Source: Blastocatellia bacterium
GTDB lineage: Bacteria > Acidobacteriota > Blastocatellia > Chloracidobacteriales > Chloracidobacteriaceae
Assembly: GCA_019695185.1 (NCBI GenBank)
Contig: JAIBAN010000006.1
Coordinates: forward strand, 62,001 to 126,000
Direction: 5' to 3'
DNA: 64,000 nucleotides
Part shown: piece by piece, positions 28,656 through 37,275 of the stretch
Numbering within the stretch: position 1 is the stretch's first letter
Layout: the number at the start of each line of letters is the position of its first letter
Translations under genes and position numbers: made by a program
The notes under the pieces: generated by a model
The model's database searches: none
Told to the model about the DNA's origin: nothing
What the model saw: the letters and a program-made list of their open reading frames with translations, nothing else

Positions 28656-29546
28656 TTAGGACTTGGCCATATATTTCTGCGCAAACGGCAGGAAGTATTT
28701 GAGTACCCCTTGCGGGTCTTCAATTTGCGGATAATGGCCGATGCCTTCCAGTAAAATGACATCCGGATTGGGCACCACCTCGCGGTAGCGTTGCGCCATG
28801 TGCGCGCCTGACACGGAGTCGTCCGGGCCGTTGATAAGCCGCATCGGAACAGTTGTTGTTTCCATGGCACCCACCCAGCGGGAACGGGATTTTTTCCGCT
28901 CTTCGATGTAACGGATAATCCGGTGCGAGACATTCATGCCGCCTTTGTACTCCAGCATGGACCAGAATTCATCCAGTTCCGTTTCGGTTGGCTGCGTGTT
29001 TTTGCCAAAGACAGCGGCGAAGTTCCGTTTGAAGGTGTTTTCCGAAATCAGTTTGCTGACAATTGACCCCAGGGGACTCATCAACAGTTTTTGGACCAGC
29101 AGTGCATGATGGACTTCGGGGAAAAGGCCGCCATTCAGAAAACAAATGGATTTGATTCTGATACCATTATGAACCTGACCGTTTTTGCGTCGGTCCTCGT
29201 AGCGGGCCAGCAGTTCCTGTGCGATTGAACCGCCGTAATCGTGTGCCAGGATGTGGACTTCATGGACATCCCAGGTTTTCAAAATCATTTCAAAAAAATC
29301 CGACTGGGCTTGAATCGAATACACATCCTCGTTCGGCTTGTCGGAAAAACCAAACCCCAGCATGTCCGGGGCCAATACCCGAAACCGGGCAGTCAATTCG
29401 GGCCACATTTTGTTCCAGTCCCAGGACGAAGTGGGAAAGCCATGAATGCAGAGCAGCACCTCACCCTGACCTTCGTCCAGGTAGAACACATTGTGAATCC
29501 CGTGGCCGAAATAATTTCCTTTGCTTTTCCAGTCGCTCAGTCGCAT
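28656..29546 (-). CDS. Alpha/beta hydrolase (haloalkane dehalogenase/epoxide hydrolase-like)
   Basis: 296 residues. HGFPTSSWDWNKMW supplies the oxyanion-hole motif, the nucleophile elbow reads HDYGGS with an aspartate nucleophile rather than serine, and the catalytic His is in EGIGHYPQIEDP. The Asp nucleophile points to a dehalogenase or epoxide-hydrolase type mechanism. The ATG at 29546 follows GAGG; the frame to 29744 is an extension over the divergent promoter area. Cytosolic; substrate unknown. Confidence 0.87.
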   Translation of the reverse strand: MRLSDWKSKGNYFGHGIHNVFYLDEGQGEVLLCIHGFPTSSWDWNKMWPELTARFRVLAPDMLGFGFSDKPNEDVYSIQAQSDFFEMILKTWDVHEVHILAHDYGGSIAQELLARYEDRRKNGQVHNGIRIKSICFLNGGLFPEVHHALLVQKLLMSPLGSIVSKLISENTFKRNFAAVFGKNTQPTETELDEFWSMLEYKGGMNVSHRIIRYIEERKKSRSRWVGAMETTTVPMRLINGPDDSVSGAHMAQRYREVVPNPDVILLEGIGHYPQIEDPQGVLKYFLPFAQKYMAKS

Positions 29547-29743
29547 AGCTGATGGTTCCTCGTGATTGATGGCATGATGCTTTGAAATTGGGGATTTCGG
29601 AGGCTGAACTCTAGCGGAAAAACAGCCAGGCTGCACCTTTTCAACAACCAACCTCCCTTTCGGAGCCTTGCCTTGACGCAAGGCGGACGTGGCTGGAATG
29701 ATTTCTTCACCGTTTTTCAATTCCGGCACGTCAAGAGCATACA

Positions 29744-30271
29744 ATGATGATTACAGTTTTGGTGAGTTCCTGCCTGGTTGGCAACCCGGTCCGGTACAAT
29801 GGCGTGGATGTTCCCTGCCCAAGCTCGATTCTGGATGCCTGGAAAGCGGAAAACCGGATTGTCCCGGTTTGTCCGGAAGTCGCCGGGGGGCTTCCGATTC
29901 CGCGCCCTCCGGCAGAAATCCAGGGCGGCACCGGTGCGGATGTACTGCGCGGCACCGCTTCAGTGGCGGATATTGCTGGAAACCTGGTGACGGATTCTTT
30001 TGTGGCTGGGGCGGAAGCCGCCCTGGCTCTGGCCCGACGGCATAACGCCCGGTTGGCGGTCCTCAAGGAAAAAAGCCCGTCCTGCGGCAGCTCCCTGATT
30101 TACGACGGCACCTTTTCCGGCAAAGCCTTCCCTGGTCAGGGCGTCACCACCGCCTTGCTTGAAGCCAATGGGATTCGGGTGTTTTCCGACCTCCAATTGG
30201 AAGCCGCCGCCGCCTATTTACATCAGCTTGAGGAGCAATCCCAGACCAATCCACCCCAAATCGAGGTTTGA
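29744..30271 (+). CDS. DUF523-family protein (TudS-like desulfidase)
   Basis: 175 residues, normal family length. Three conserved cysteines are present: C10 in SSCLVG, C43 in VCPEVAGG and C114 in KSPSCGS. In TudS, a DUF523 2-thiouracil desulfidase, such cysteines hold a 4Fe-4S cluster that removes sulfur from thiouracil, so thionucleobase desulfuration is a plausible role here. The start may be either of two adjacent ATGs. It is divergent from the hydrolase and convergent with the decarboxylase, 34 bases away. Confidence 0.88.
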   Translation: MMITVLVSSCLVGNPVRYNGVDVPCPSSILDAWKAENRIVPVCPEVAGGLPIPRPPAEIQGGTGADVLRGTASVADIAGNLVTDSFVAGAEAALALARRHNARLAVLKEKSPSCGSSLIYDGTFSGKAFPGQGVTTALLEANGIRVFSDLQLEAAAAYLHQLEEQSQTNPPQIEV

Positions 30272-30305
30272 ACCGGATGGCAATTGCGCCACCCGGCTCC
30301 ATTTT

Positions 30306-31685
30306 TTACCTTGAACGCAGACTGGCCTGGGTGGCCTCGTCCAGCAGTTTCCAAATTTCCTCAATCCAGTCCAGATGTTCCGGTTTCATCAAAACCGAAC
30401 GCAGACAGGTGACGGTTTCCCGGTCTGGTTCCATGCCCACGGCGGCACAATCAAAAAAGGAAACCGGCAAATCAGCCAGTGCCAAATGCAGGCTCCGACG
30501 ACCCGCTTCGTGAAAAATTTCCCGTGCCAGAGTTGATGCGGCACTGACGCTGGCAGCCTGTGGGGTCCAGACGACAATATCCAGTTCCGGCGGAAAGGCG
30601 GTCAGAAACCGGGCATCCGCCTGGAGTTTTTCATACAGTCGCAGGGCAGCCTGTCGGGAATATGCCAGGCGACAGGCAAATTCGCCGCCTGGCATTAACG
30701 GAAACCGTTGCAGGGTTGCCCACAACGCCACGGCTGCTGCACCGGGGCGGGAACACTCCAGACTGATTTCACCCAGATGAAGTTCCGTCGAGCTGAAATA
30801 AGTATAGGGTGAGTCGTGTTGGTAAAGCGTTCCCACTGCCGGGTCGCGGAACAGGACGCAGCCACACCCGTAGGGCTGCAAGCCATGTTTATGGGGGTCA
30901 ATCACAAAGGAATCCACGTCTCGGAGGCAGTCAAAGTTGGCACGGGTTTCCGGGTGCAGGTTGTCCGCCAGCGTAAAATAGCCGCCATAGGCTGCATCGG
31001 CATGAAGCCGGAACCCGTATCGCTCCCGCAGTGTGAGCAGGTCTGCCAGTGGGTCCACGGAACCGATGGCGGTGGTGCCCATGGTGGCCACCACCGTTCC
31101 CACATCCCCTTGTTCCAACAGGTTTTCCAGGGCTTTCAGGTCCATTCGGCCCACCCGGTCACAGGAAACTGAAGTAAACGGGAGCCCCAGCACACCGCTG
31201 ATGCGGCTATGGGTGTAGTGGGCCTGGGCCGATGCCACCACTTTTTGGCCGGGCCGAAGCTGTCCGGCAACCCACAAGGCTTCCAGATTGGCCATGGTTC
31301 CACCACCACAGAGGTGCCCCAAATGGTGTTCCCAGCCAATCATCCCGGCCAGTTGTGCCACCGCTTCTTTTTCCAAGGCGGAGCTGGCCCTTCCGCCATC
31401 GAGGGCATGATTGTTTGGGTTGACCCACATGGCCAAGGCATAGGCCAACCGGGCCACAGGATGCGGAGGTTTCAACATTTGACCGGCATAAAGCGGGTGA
31501 AAATAGGGAAAATTGTCCTGTAGCCGGTCGGCGACCTGGAGCAAAATCTGCTCCAGGGCAGCGTGGTCGTCCGGTTCTGCGGAACGGTTGGGCAGTTCGG
31601 AAAATCCGGCTTCAAGTCGTTTCAGGGCCTGTACCAGAAGCGGAACCGCTGAAATGTCGGGAAATGAAAATGGACCGGAGGTCAT
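30306..31685 (-). CDS. PLP-dependent group II decarboxylase-like protein
   Basis: 459 residues. Fold-type I enzyme with HLCGGGTMANLEALWVA, the cofactor segment HADAAYGG, and DPHKHGLQPYGCG containing the PLP lysine. It belongs with glutamate/tyrosine/aromatic amino acid decarboxylases; the amino acid used cannot be read. The ATG at 31685 has AAGGA upstream; the frame to 31886 would cross the divergent promoter and is rejected. Cytosolic. Confidence 0.88.
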   Translation of the reverse strand: MTSGPFSFPDISAVPLLVQALKRLEAGFSELPNRSAEPDDHAALEQILLQVADRLQDNFPYFHPLYAGQMLKPPHPVARLAYALAMWVNPNNHALDGGRASSALEKEAVAQLAGMIGWEHHLGHLCGGGTMANLEALWVAGQLRPGQKVVASAQAHYTHSRISGVLGLPFTSVSCDRVGRMDLKALENLLEQGDVGTVVATMGTTAIGSVDPLADLLTLRERYGFRLHADAAYGGYFTLADNLHPETRANFDCLRDVDSFVIDPHKHGLQPYGCGCVLFRDPAVGTLYQHDSPYTYFSSTELHLGEISLECSRPGAAAVALWATLQRFPLMPGGEFACRLAYSRQAALRLYEKLQADARFLTAFPPELDIVVWTPQAASVSAASTLAREIFHEAGRRSLHLALADLPVSFFDCAAVGMEPDRETVTCLRSVLMKPEHLDWIEEIWKLLDEATQASLRSR

Positions 31686-31811
31686 GCGGAGGGAAATCCT
31701 TTGGCTTGGAAGATATTGTACGGGGCCGCCTGAGCCTGGATTATGCCTGATTCCGGGTGATTTCGGGACAGAATTTGGAGACTTGGTTCTGACATCTGCG
31801 GCTGAAAATGA

Positions 31812-31817
31812 TATGGT
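31812..31817 (+). promoter_or_regulatory. Candidate -10 box for the SpoIIE phosphatase gene
   Basis: TATGGT at 31812-31817, with CTGACA 17 bases upstream (31789-31794), about 50 bases before the ATG at 31866. Confidence 0.35.
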
Positions 31818-31865
31818 GGCACTCGAATTGGCGTTACCCCACCCTTTTTTGCTTCTGTGAAACCC

Positions 31866-34364
31866 ATGAAACCAGCTTCCAGTCAATCATTTAAGTTTTC
31901 ACCAGCTCTTGTGGCAGGTGGTGTTCTGGCATTTGTTGGCCTGAGTCTTTTTGTATGGCTGCGCCATGCCAGTCAGCCTGATTTCGGATTGTTTGCCCTT
32001 TATGACCGGGCTGAGTTGAGTCGCGTTGCTGAAAAATTCGTCCAGAAGCAGACCGGATACCCGGCACCGGGTTATCTTTCACAGGCCGCAGTGTGCAATA
32101 CCTCGGCGATTGAGGAACTGAAACGAAAGGTTTCCGCTGCTGAAATGGAAGCCATCCTGCGTGACAACCGTCTGCCGGTGGCGATTTCCCAATGTTACTG
32201 GGTGCATACTGACGGACGGCTGGCGGTGGCGGTCAATACGGATGTGTGGGGCAATATTGTTGGTTATATACAGCCCAACCCGGCTTTGACTCGCTATGAA
32301 ACGGATGAACCGGACCCTGCCATGCCGGAAAAAGCTTTGGTTCCGCTGGCGGAGAACTTCATCCGACAGGAAATCGGACTGGACTTGGCTTCCTTTCGGC
32401 CACCCACCTGCAAACCCGTGCCGGGCATCAAAAAAGAGTTTGAAATCCGGTGGGAACGCCCACTTCTTCAGACCCCGAGTCTGGTTGAAACAGTGACGGT
32501 TCATGTGCGGGAACGCCGGTTCCGGCTGTTTCAACGACAGGTGGAACTGGTCCAAAAAGAAAAAATCATGGTGGCACCAGTGCAGGGAAATTTTGACATG
32601 GCGCTGCTTACCATGATTGCCACAGGTCCGCGATTCATCCTGATTCCCATCGGGCTTTTTTACCTGATTGGGATTTATCGCAAACAGCGGCTGCTGATGA
32701 ACCTGCCATTCGCCCTGGTGCTCTTGTTCGGATTACTGTTTCTGCTCAATTTTCCCAACATGCTGCCCTCAACCATTTCCCAAGCCATGTTCAACAATCC
32801 CAACACGGTGGGAAATACTCAAGCTGTTGAGGCTTTTTATACTTCGGGAACCCAGATTATTCTGATGACGGTTGTGATTGTGGCGCAAACCGCAATTCTG
32901 GGGCTCATGATGTGTTTCACCTCCCTGATTTCATTTTTGGCGGTGACCCATCTTGAAATAGACGGAGGTTTGGCGCTGTCTGAAACATTTCGGACCTTGG
33001 TGGCGGGCAGGTCCCCAGGGTGGCGGTCACTGTGGCAATCACTGGCCGTGGGGGTTGGCGGAGCCTGGATTCTGCTGGGAATTCAGGCCGTGATTACTTC
33101 CCGATTTCCGCTCAGTGCTTATTCGGTAACTGCTTTTACCGGAATCCGGTTTTTTCTCGATGCTCCGATGCCCAACCTGTTTGGTGTCGTGACTTCATTG
33201 CAGTTTGTCATAACGGCTCTGTTTGATATTCCCTTTGTTTGGCTTTTGCTGACTGTCCGGTTCAAATTGTCGCCCAAAATCGTATGGCCGATTGTCCTGG
33301 TCAGTCATGCCAATCTGTGGCTGTCCGGCGGGTTCCGGTTTTCGTGGAGTGTGTTTCTGACCAGTGCATTGGGGAGCCTGGTTCTGACCTTGATTTTGAA
33401 ACGGTATGGAATCTGGCCTCTGGTTGTCAGTGTCTGGGTCTTTCAATTTCTTTCGGTGGCCTCACTGGCCCAGGAGTTTCCGTTGCTGCATTCCTCACCG
33501 GGGCTGTTCCTGGGACTGGCTTTGCTTCCGGCAGCTTCGTTGCTGCTGGCTCTGCGGCAACCCCAGGACCATACTTTGGACCATACGTTGGTCCCGACAA
33601 TGCTGGACGGATACCTCGAACAGCAACGAATCGAACGACAGCTCACCATTGCGCAAAATATTCAGACCGAGTTTTTGCCCAAAGCCTGTCCGGTTTTACC
33701 CGGTTGGGAGATTGCCGCCCGGAGCGAGCCTGCCCGTGAAGTGGGCGGTGACTTTTATGACTTTCTCGAATTGGAAGGCAGCCGGCTCGGCATCGTGATT
33801 GGCGACATTTCCGGCAAAAGCATTCCCGGCGCACTGTTTATGGTGGTTGCCACAACCGCCTTCCGGAGCTTTGCCGAAGAAAACCCCCAATCCTGTGGCC
33901 GGTTGTTGGAAACCCTCAACAAGTTTTTATATGAGGATATGAAACGTGCCCGGATGTTTGCCGGAGCCGGGTATGTGGTTCTCAATCCCGCTACAGGGGA
34001 ACTTTCCCTGGCGAATGCCGGGTTGCCGCAACCCTTGTTGTACAGTGTGGCTGCCCGTTCAAGCGATTATCTGGATTTGAATGGCATTCCTTTGGGAAGC
34101 ATGCGCAACAGTTCCTATCAGGAAGGCGAAGTGGTCATGAAGATTGGTGACATCCTGGTTTTGGCCAGCGATGGCGTGGTCGAAGCCATGAACCACAAAG
34201 ACGACCAGTATGGCTATGAAGCCTTCCAAAAATTCATTGAAACGCACTCTTATCTGGCGGCCCACGATTTGCTGGATGCCATTTTCAAGTCCGTTTATGA
34301 GTTTGCCGGAGAAACCCCGCAATCGGATGACATTACGGTGGTGGTGGTCAAACGAAAACGGTGA
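31866..34364 (+). CDS. Membrane SpoIIE/RsbU-type PP2C phosphatase
   Basis: 832 residues. One N-terminal membrane helix, a soluble extracytoplasmic region (about 40-240), then eight or more membrane segments (about 255-570), a short coiled stretch (EQQRIERQLTIAQNIQTEFLPK) and the PP2C domain (about 600-830). The PP2C domain has AREVGGDFYDF, GDISGKSIPGAL, LASDGVVEAMN and SDDITVVVV with the metal aspartates intact. Such enzymes dephosphorylate anti-sigma-antagonist proteins. The extracytoplasmic domain is not one I recognise. The ATG at 31866 is preferred to a GTG nine bases earlier. Confidence 0.88.
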   Translation: MKPASSQSFKFSPALVAGGVLAFVGLSLFVWLRHASQPDFGLFALYDRAELSRVAEKFVQKQTGYPAPGYLSQAAVCNTSAIEELKRKVSAAEMEAILRDNRLPVAISQCYWVHTDGRLAVAVNTDVWGNIVGYIQPNPALTRYETDEPDPAMPEKALVPLAENFIRQEIGLDLASFRPPTCKPVPGIKKEFEIRWERPLLQTPSLVETVTVHVRERRFRLFQRQVELVQKEKIMVAPVQGNFDMALLTMIATGPRFILIPIGLFYLIGIYRKQRLLMNLPFALVLLFGLLFLLNFPNMLPSTISQAMFNNPNTVGNTQAVEAFYTSGTQIILMTVVIVAQTAILGLMMCFTSLISFLAVTHLEIDGGLALSETFRTLVAGRSPGWRSLWQSLAVGVGGAWILLGIQAVITSRFPLSAYSVTAFTGIRFFLDAPMPNLFGVVTSLQFVITALFDIPFVWLLLTVRFKLSPKIVWPIVLVSHANLWLSGGFRFSWSVFLTSALGSLVLTLILKRYGIWPLVVSVWVFQFLSVASLAQEFPLLHSSPGLFLGLALLPAASLLLALRQPQDHTLDHTLVPTMLDGYLEQQRIERQLTIAQNIQTEFLPKACPVLPGWEIAARSEPAREVGGDFYDFLELEGSRLGIVIGDISGKSIPGALFMVVATTAFRSFAEENPQSCGRLLETLNKFLYEDMKRARMFAGAGYVVLNPATGELSLANAGLPQPLLYSVAARSSDYLDLNGIPLGSMRNSSYQEGEVVMKIGDILVLASDGVVEAMNHKDDQYGYEAFQKFIETHSYLAAHDLLDAIFKSVYEFAGETPQSDDITVVVVKRKR

Positions 34365-34369
34365 GGCGG

Positions 34370-34521
34370 AATTGAGAATTGAGAATTGAGAATTGAGAAT
34401 GCGAATCAAAGGTTGAAAAAACAAATGAAACAAAGACTGGAGCGCAAGCGTCCCGCTCGCGCTCCAGTCTTTTCAGCTTTTGGGTATGCAACTCTCAATT
34501 CTCAATTCTCAATTCTCAATT
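34370..34521. repeat. Paired heptamer repeat, TTGAGAA family
   Basis: The left arm 34370-34400 (ATTGAGA tandem) starts six bases after the phosphatase stop. The right arm 34492-34521 is the inverse. The centre holds a strong hairpin. Confidence 0.88.
34432..34474 (+). terminator. Rho-independent terminator after the SpoIIE gene
   Basis: AAAGACTGGAGCGCAAGCG pairs with CGCTCGCGCTCCAGTCTTT around a TCC loop, with a single G-T position, and ends in a T run. The A-rich left flank could let it work in both directions. Confidence 0.65.
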
Positions 34522-34699
34522 GACGTAATACCCAGGATTCCCCATCCGGCCTCTCCCAAAATTCCCAGGTGTCCCTTTTTGCCTCAGCCTGAAGATTCGG
34601 TTCTGAACTCCCGCAGGAGTCCGAAAGTAAACTGTAAATATTTGCAAATAAAGTACTTTTGGAGATTTATTGAGATTTTTTCAGGTATCTTGAAAACTT

Positions 34700-34715
34700 T
34701 GGCACGCTGCTTGAG
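34700..34715 (+). promoter_or_regulatory. Candidate sigma54 promoter
   Basis: TTGGCACGCTGCTTGAG matches the -24/-12 pattern TGGCAC-N5-TTGC with one mismatch (TTGA). It lies about 500 bases before the FHA kinase. The region upstream is AT-rich. Only a sequence match; no enhancer site was identified. Confidence 0.35.
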
Positions 34716-34782
34716 TTAGATAAAAAACGTGAAATCTTTTGGTTGTGTGCCAAATATCGGGGAGCGCACGCTGAAGAAATAA

Positions 34783-34837
34783 GCTGGGCGGGTCAAAATC
34801 GTTTCAGGGGGCTGCAAGGATTTTTGACCCGCCCAGC
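34783..34837. repeat. Perfect 16-bp inverted repeat
   Basis: GCTGGGCGGGTCAAAA (34783-34798) and TTTTGACCCGCCCAGC (34822-34837) flank a 23-nt loop. It is either an RNA hairpin soon after the sigma54-like site or a protein-binding palindrome. It belongs to none of the tandem repeat families. Confidence 0.7.
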
Positions 34838-35219
34838 AGTGTTTTTACCCGTATCCAAATCACTGCCTTGCCTCCTGCTTCGCTGTCCCTTGCCGAACTT
34901 TGAGAATGTTGAACTTGCTTTTCCGCTCCTTCCGACATACAAAGCGGGTTCTTTTTCTTCAGTTGAAAGCCAATGTCGTAAATTTTTCGTGAAAGAATTG
35001 ACCGGACATTGTATCTTTCGCAGAACAGTTTTCCCGTCGGCGCAATCCGAAACAAACTCACGCAAACTGCCTCTTCAGAATTTCCATTCAGATGACAGGG
35101 ACTCACGGTGTTGGACAGGGTACCATCCAATGAAACACTGAAGGAATGGCTTTCATTACTTGCGGGTTGTGTAATTTAGGCGGCGGTCGTGTTCATCGCA
35201 AGGGCAGGGAATAGGGTCT

Positions 35220-37154
35220 ATGGACGAAACAAATGCACAAAGTAAGTTTCCCTATGTGATATTTGCCGCAAAAAATCTTCCGCCCACCAAGGTGGAAATC
35301 ACCGGCATGGTGTTTTCAATTGGGCGCGGTGCTGACAACGACCTGCAAATCAGCGACACGTTGATTTCGCGCAAACATGCCGAAATCGTGATTACCCTGG
35401 ATGGTCAATACAAACTCCGTGACCGGGGCAGCAAGTCAGGCACTTATATTCGGGGTGAGCGGGTGGATGAGCGCATTTTGGAGCCCGGCGACGAAATTGT
35501 TCTGGGCGATGCCAGCATTGCCACCCTGCGGTTTGAGTTTCCCAGCCTGACCACAACCGGGCACCTGTCACCCAAAGATACCTCCCGCATTGACTTGCGG
35601 CTGACCGCCCGGCAAACCCGTTTCGTCAACCTGGACCTGTTGCGGCAGCCGGGCTACGTGACCAGCCGCACGTTGGAGCGGCTGACCTCGCTCTATGAAA
35701 TCACCCATGCGTTGTTGCCGCTGCAATTTATCAACGAGTTGACGGAAACCTGGCTTGACGCCCTGTTTCGTTCGTTGCCGGTGGAACGGGGGGCCATCTT
35801 TTTGCTGAATCCGGTTACCCAAAAGCTGGAAATGCTGGCCAGCCGCGACAAAGACAAAAACAAGGATGCCCGCATCAACGTCTCGACCACCATCATTGAA
35901 CAAACCTTTCACGAAAACGTCGCCATCCGGTCGAGCGATGCCATGAGCGACGAACGGTTCTCCTCACAGCAAAGCGTTATTATCCAAAAAATCTGCTCCG
36001 TGCTTTCCGCACCAATTTCCTCAAAGCAGCGGGTGTGGGGCGTCTGTTACCTGTACAGCCACACGCCGGGACTGTTTGATTCGGAAGACCTGGAATTTTT
36101 GATGGCCACCGCCCGTGAAGCCGGTCTGGTGATTGAAAACCTGCGCTTGACCGAAGAATTGCGCGCCACCCAGGAACAACTCATCAAATCCGAACGGCTG
36201 GCGACCATCGGCAAAATCACCTCGTCCATCTCGCACGAACTGCGTAATCGGCTGGCCCTCCTGAGCGGAGCCAAACTGCTCGAAATGAAGTTTGGCAACG
36301 ACCCGGAAGTGAAACAGTTTACCGACATGGTGCTCACTGGTCAGCGCCGGGCGTTGGCACTGGTTGAGGAAATCCGCGAATTTGCCCGCAACCGTCCGTT
36401 GGATTATGAAAAGGCATCGCGGTCCATCACGCCAACCATTGAGCGGACGGTTTCCCTCATGCGGCTGGACCCGATTATTGCCAAACGGAGCCTCCAGTTC
36501 AGTTCCGAGGATGTTCCCAACCTTCAGTTTAATGACGAGAAAATTGAGCAGGTCCTGATTAACCTGATTCGGAACGCCGCCGAGGCCACCCCCGAAAACA
36601 AGGGCATCATCACCGTGACGCTCCGGTTGGAAAGCGGTGATGTGGTGATTCGGGTGGCAGACAACGGTTCGGGTATTCCACCGGAAATCCTGCCTCGTAT
36701 CTGGGAGCCCTTTTTTACCACCAAAGGTGATGAAGGAACCGGTCTGGGGCTTGAAATCTGTCGCCGGATTATTGAGGCCCACGGCGGAACGATTTCCTGC
36801 GAAAGCGAAGTCGGACGCGGAACCTGTTTCATCATCCGGTTGCCCATCCGACCTGAAACCGAAGAATTAAGCCCTGAGTACCTCCAGACTGCCACCTATG
36901 CGCGGGGCGTATCCGATCAGGCCTATCAAAAGGTGGAAAAAGTCCAGACGGTGATTACTCCCGAACGATTGGGAGCCTTGCCCAAGGAATGGCTCACCGA
37001 ATTGAATCAGGCCATGATCGAAGGTGATGTTGAGGCCGCCAACCGGGCCGTTCTCAACGTCCAAACCAAAGACCCCGAACTTGCCGAAGAACTTCGCAAC
37101 TTCGTCAAAAACTATCAGTTTGACGAGATTATCGAGGCGATTGAAAAAATCTAG
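35220..37154 (+). CDS. FHA-GAF sensor histidine kinase with C-terminal extension
   Basis: 644 residues, paralogue of the kinase at 1866-3512. FHA (about 20-115, FSIGRGADNDLQISDTLISRKHAEI), GAF (about 165-310), HisKA with phospho-acceptor SSISHELRNRL, and HATPase with NLIRNAAEAT, DNGSGIPPEI and GTGLGLEIC. A further 90 residues end in LPKEWLTELNQAMIEGD and LAEELRNFVKNYQFDEI, a helical module known from cyanobacterial-type hybrid kinases and absent from the paralogue. AGGG lies before the ATG. No membrane segment is present, so input is by phosphopeptide and GAF ligand. The stop codon TAG is also the first base pair of a repeat arm. Confidence 0.88.
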   Translation: MDETNAQSKFPYVIFAAKNLPPTKVEITGMVFSIGRGADNDLQISDTLISRKHAEIVITLDGQYKLRDRGSKSGTYIRGERVDERILEPGDEIVLGDASIATLRFEFPSLTTTGHLSPKDTSRIDLRLTARQTRFVNLDLLRQPGYVTSRTLERLTSLYEITHALLPLQFINELTETWLDALFRSLPVERGAIFLLNPVTQKLEMLASRDKDKNKDARINVSTTIIEQTFHENVAIRSSDAMSDERFSSQQSVIIQKICSVLSAPISSKQRVWGVCYLYSHTPGLFDSEDLEFLMATAREAGLVIENLRLTEELRATQEQLIKSERLATIGKITSSISHELRNRLALLSGAKLLEMKFGNDPEVKQFTDMVLTGQRRALALVEEIREFARNRPLDYEKASRSITPTIERTVSLMRLDPIIAKRSLQFSSEDVPNLQFNDEKIEQVLINLIRNAAEATPENKGIITVTLRLESGDVVIRVADNGSGIPPEILPRIWEPFFTTKGDEGTGLGLEICRRIIEAHGGTISCESEVGRGTCFIIRLPIRPETEELSPEYLQTATYARGVSDQAYQKVEKVQTVITPERLGALPKEWLTELNQAMIEGDVEAANRAVLNVQTKDPELAEELRNFVKNYQFDEIIEAIEKI

Positions 37155-37270
37155 GGTTCAGGGTTCAGGGTTCAGGGTCTTTATGAACTGAGAATTGACC
37201 ATTGAACATTTAACCTCTGCTTGGAAACCTTTCACCTCCGGCTTTCAAAACCCTGAACCCTGAACTCTGG
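37153..37270. repeat. Paired heptamer repeat, AGGGTTC family
   Basis: The left arm 37153-37178 (AGGGTTC about 3.5 times) starts inside the kinase TAG stop. The right arm 37250-37270 (CCCTGAA) ends just before the next ATG at 37276. The centre has TGAGAATTGACCATTGAACATT, degenerate words of the other family. Confidence 0.88.
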
Positions 37271-37275
37271 AAGCA

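Larger units (their letters stand above)
34365..35219. other. Long intergenic region with repeats and hairpins, no convincing gene
   Basis: 855 bases. It contains the repeat pair 34370-34521, a terminator hairpin at 34432-34472, a sigma54-like site at 34700, and a perfect 16-bp inverted repeat at 34783-34837. A 132-codon plus-strand frame (34743-35141) has no SD, no recognisable motif and unusual composition, so it is not called. Confidence 0.55.

Noticed and set aside
34743-35141. 132-codon frame in the long intergenic region
   Set aside because: No SD, no recognised domain, and overlaps the 16-bp inverted repeat; left uncalled.
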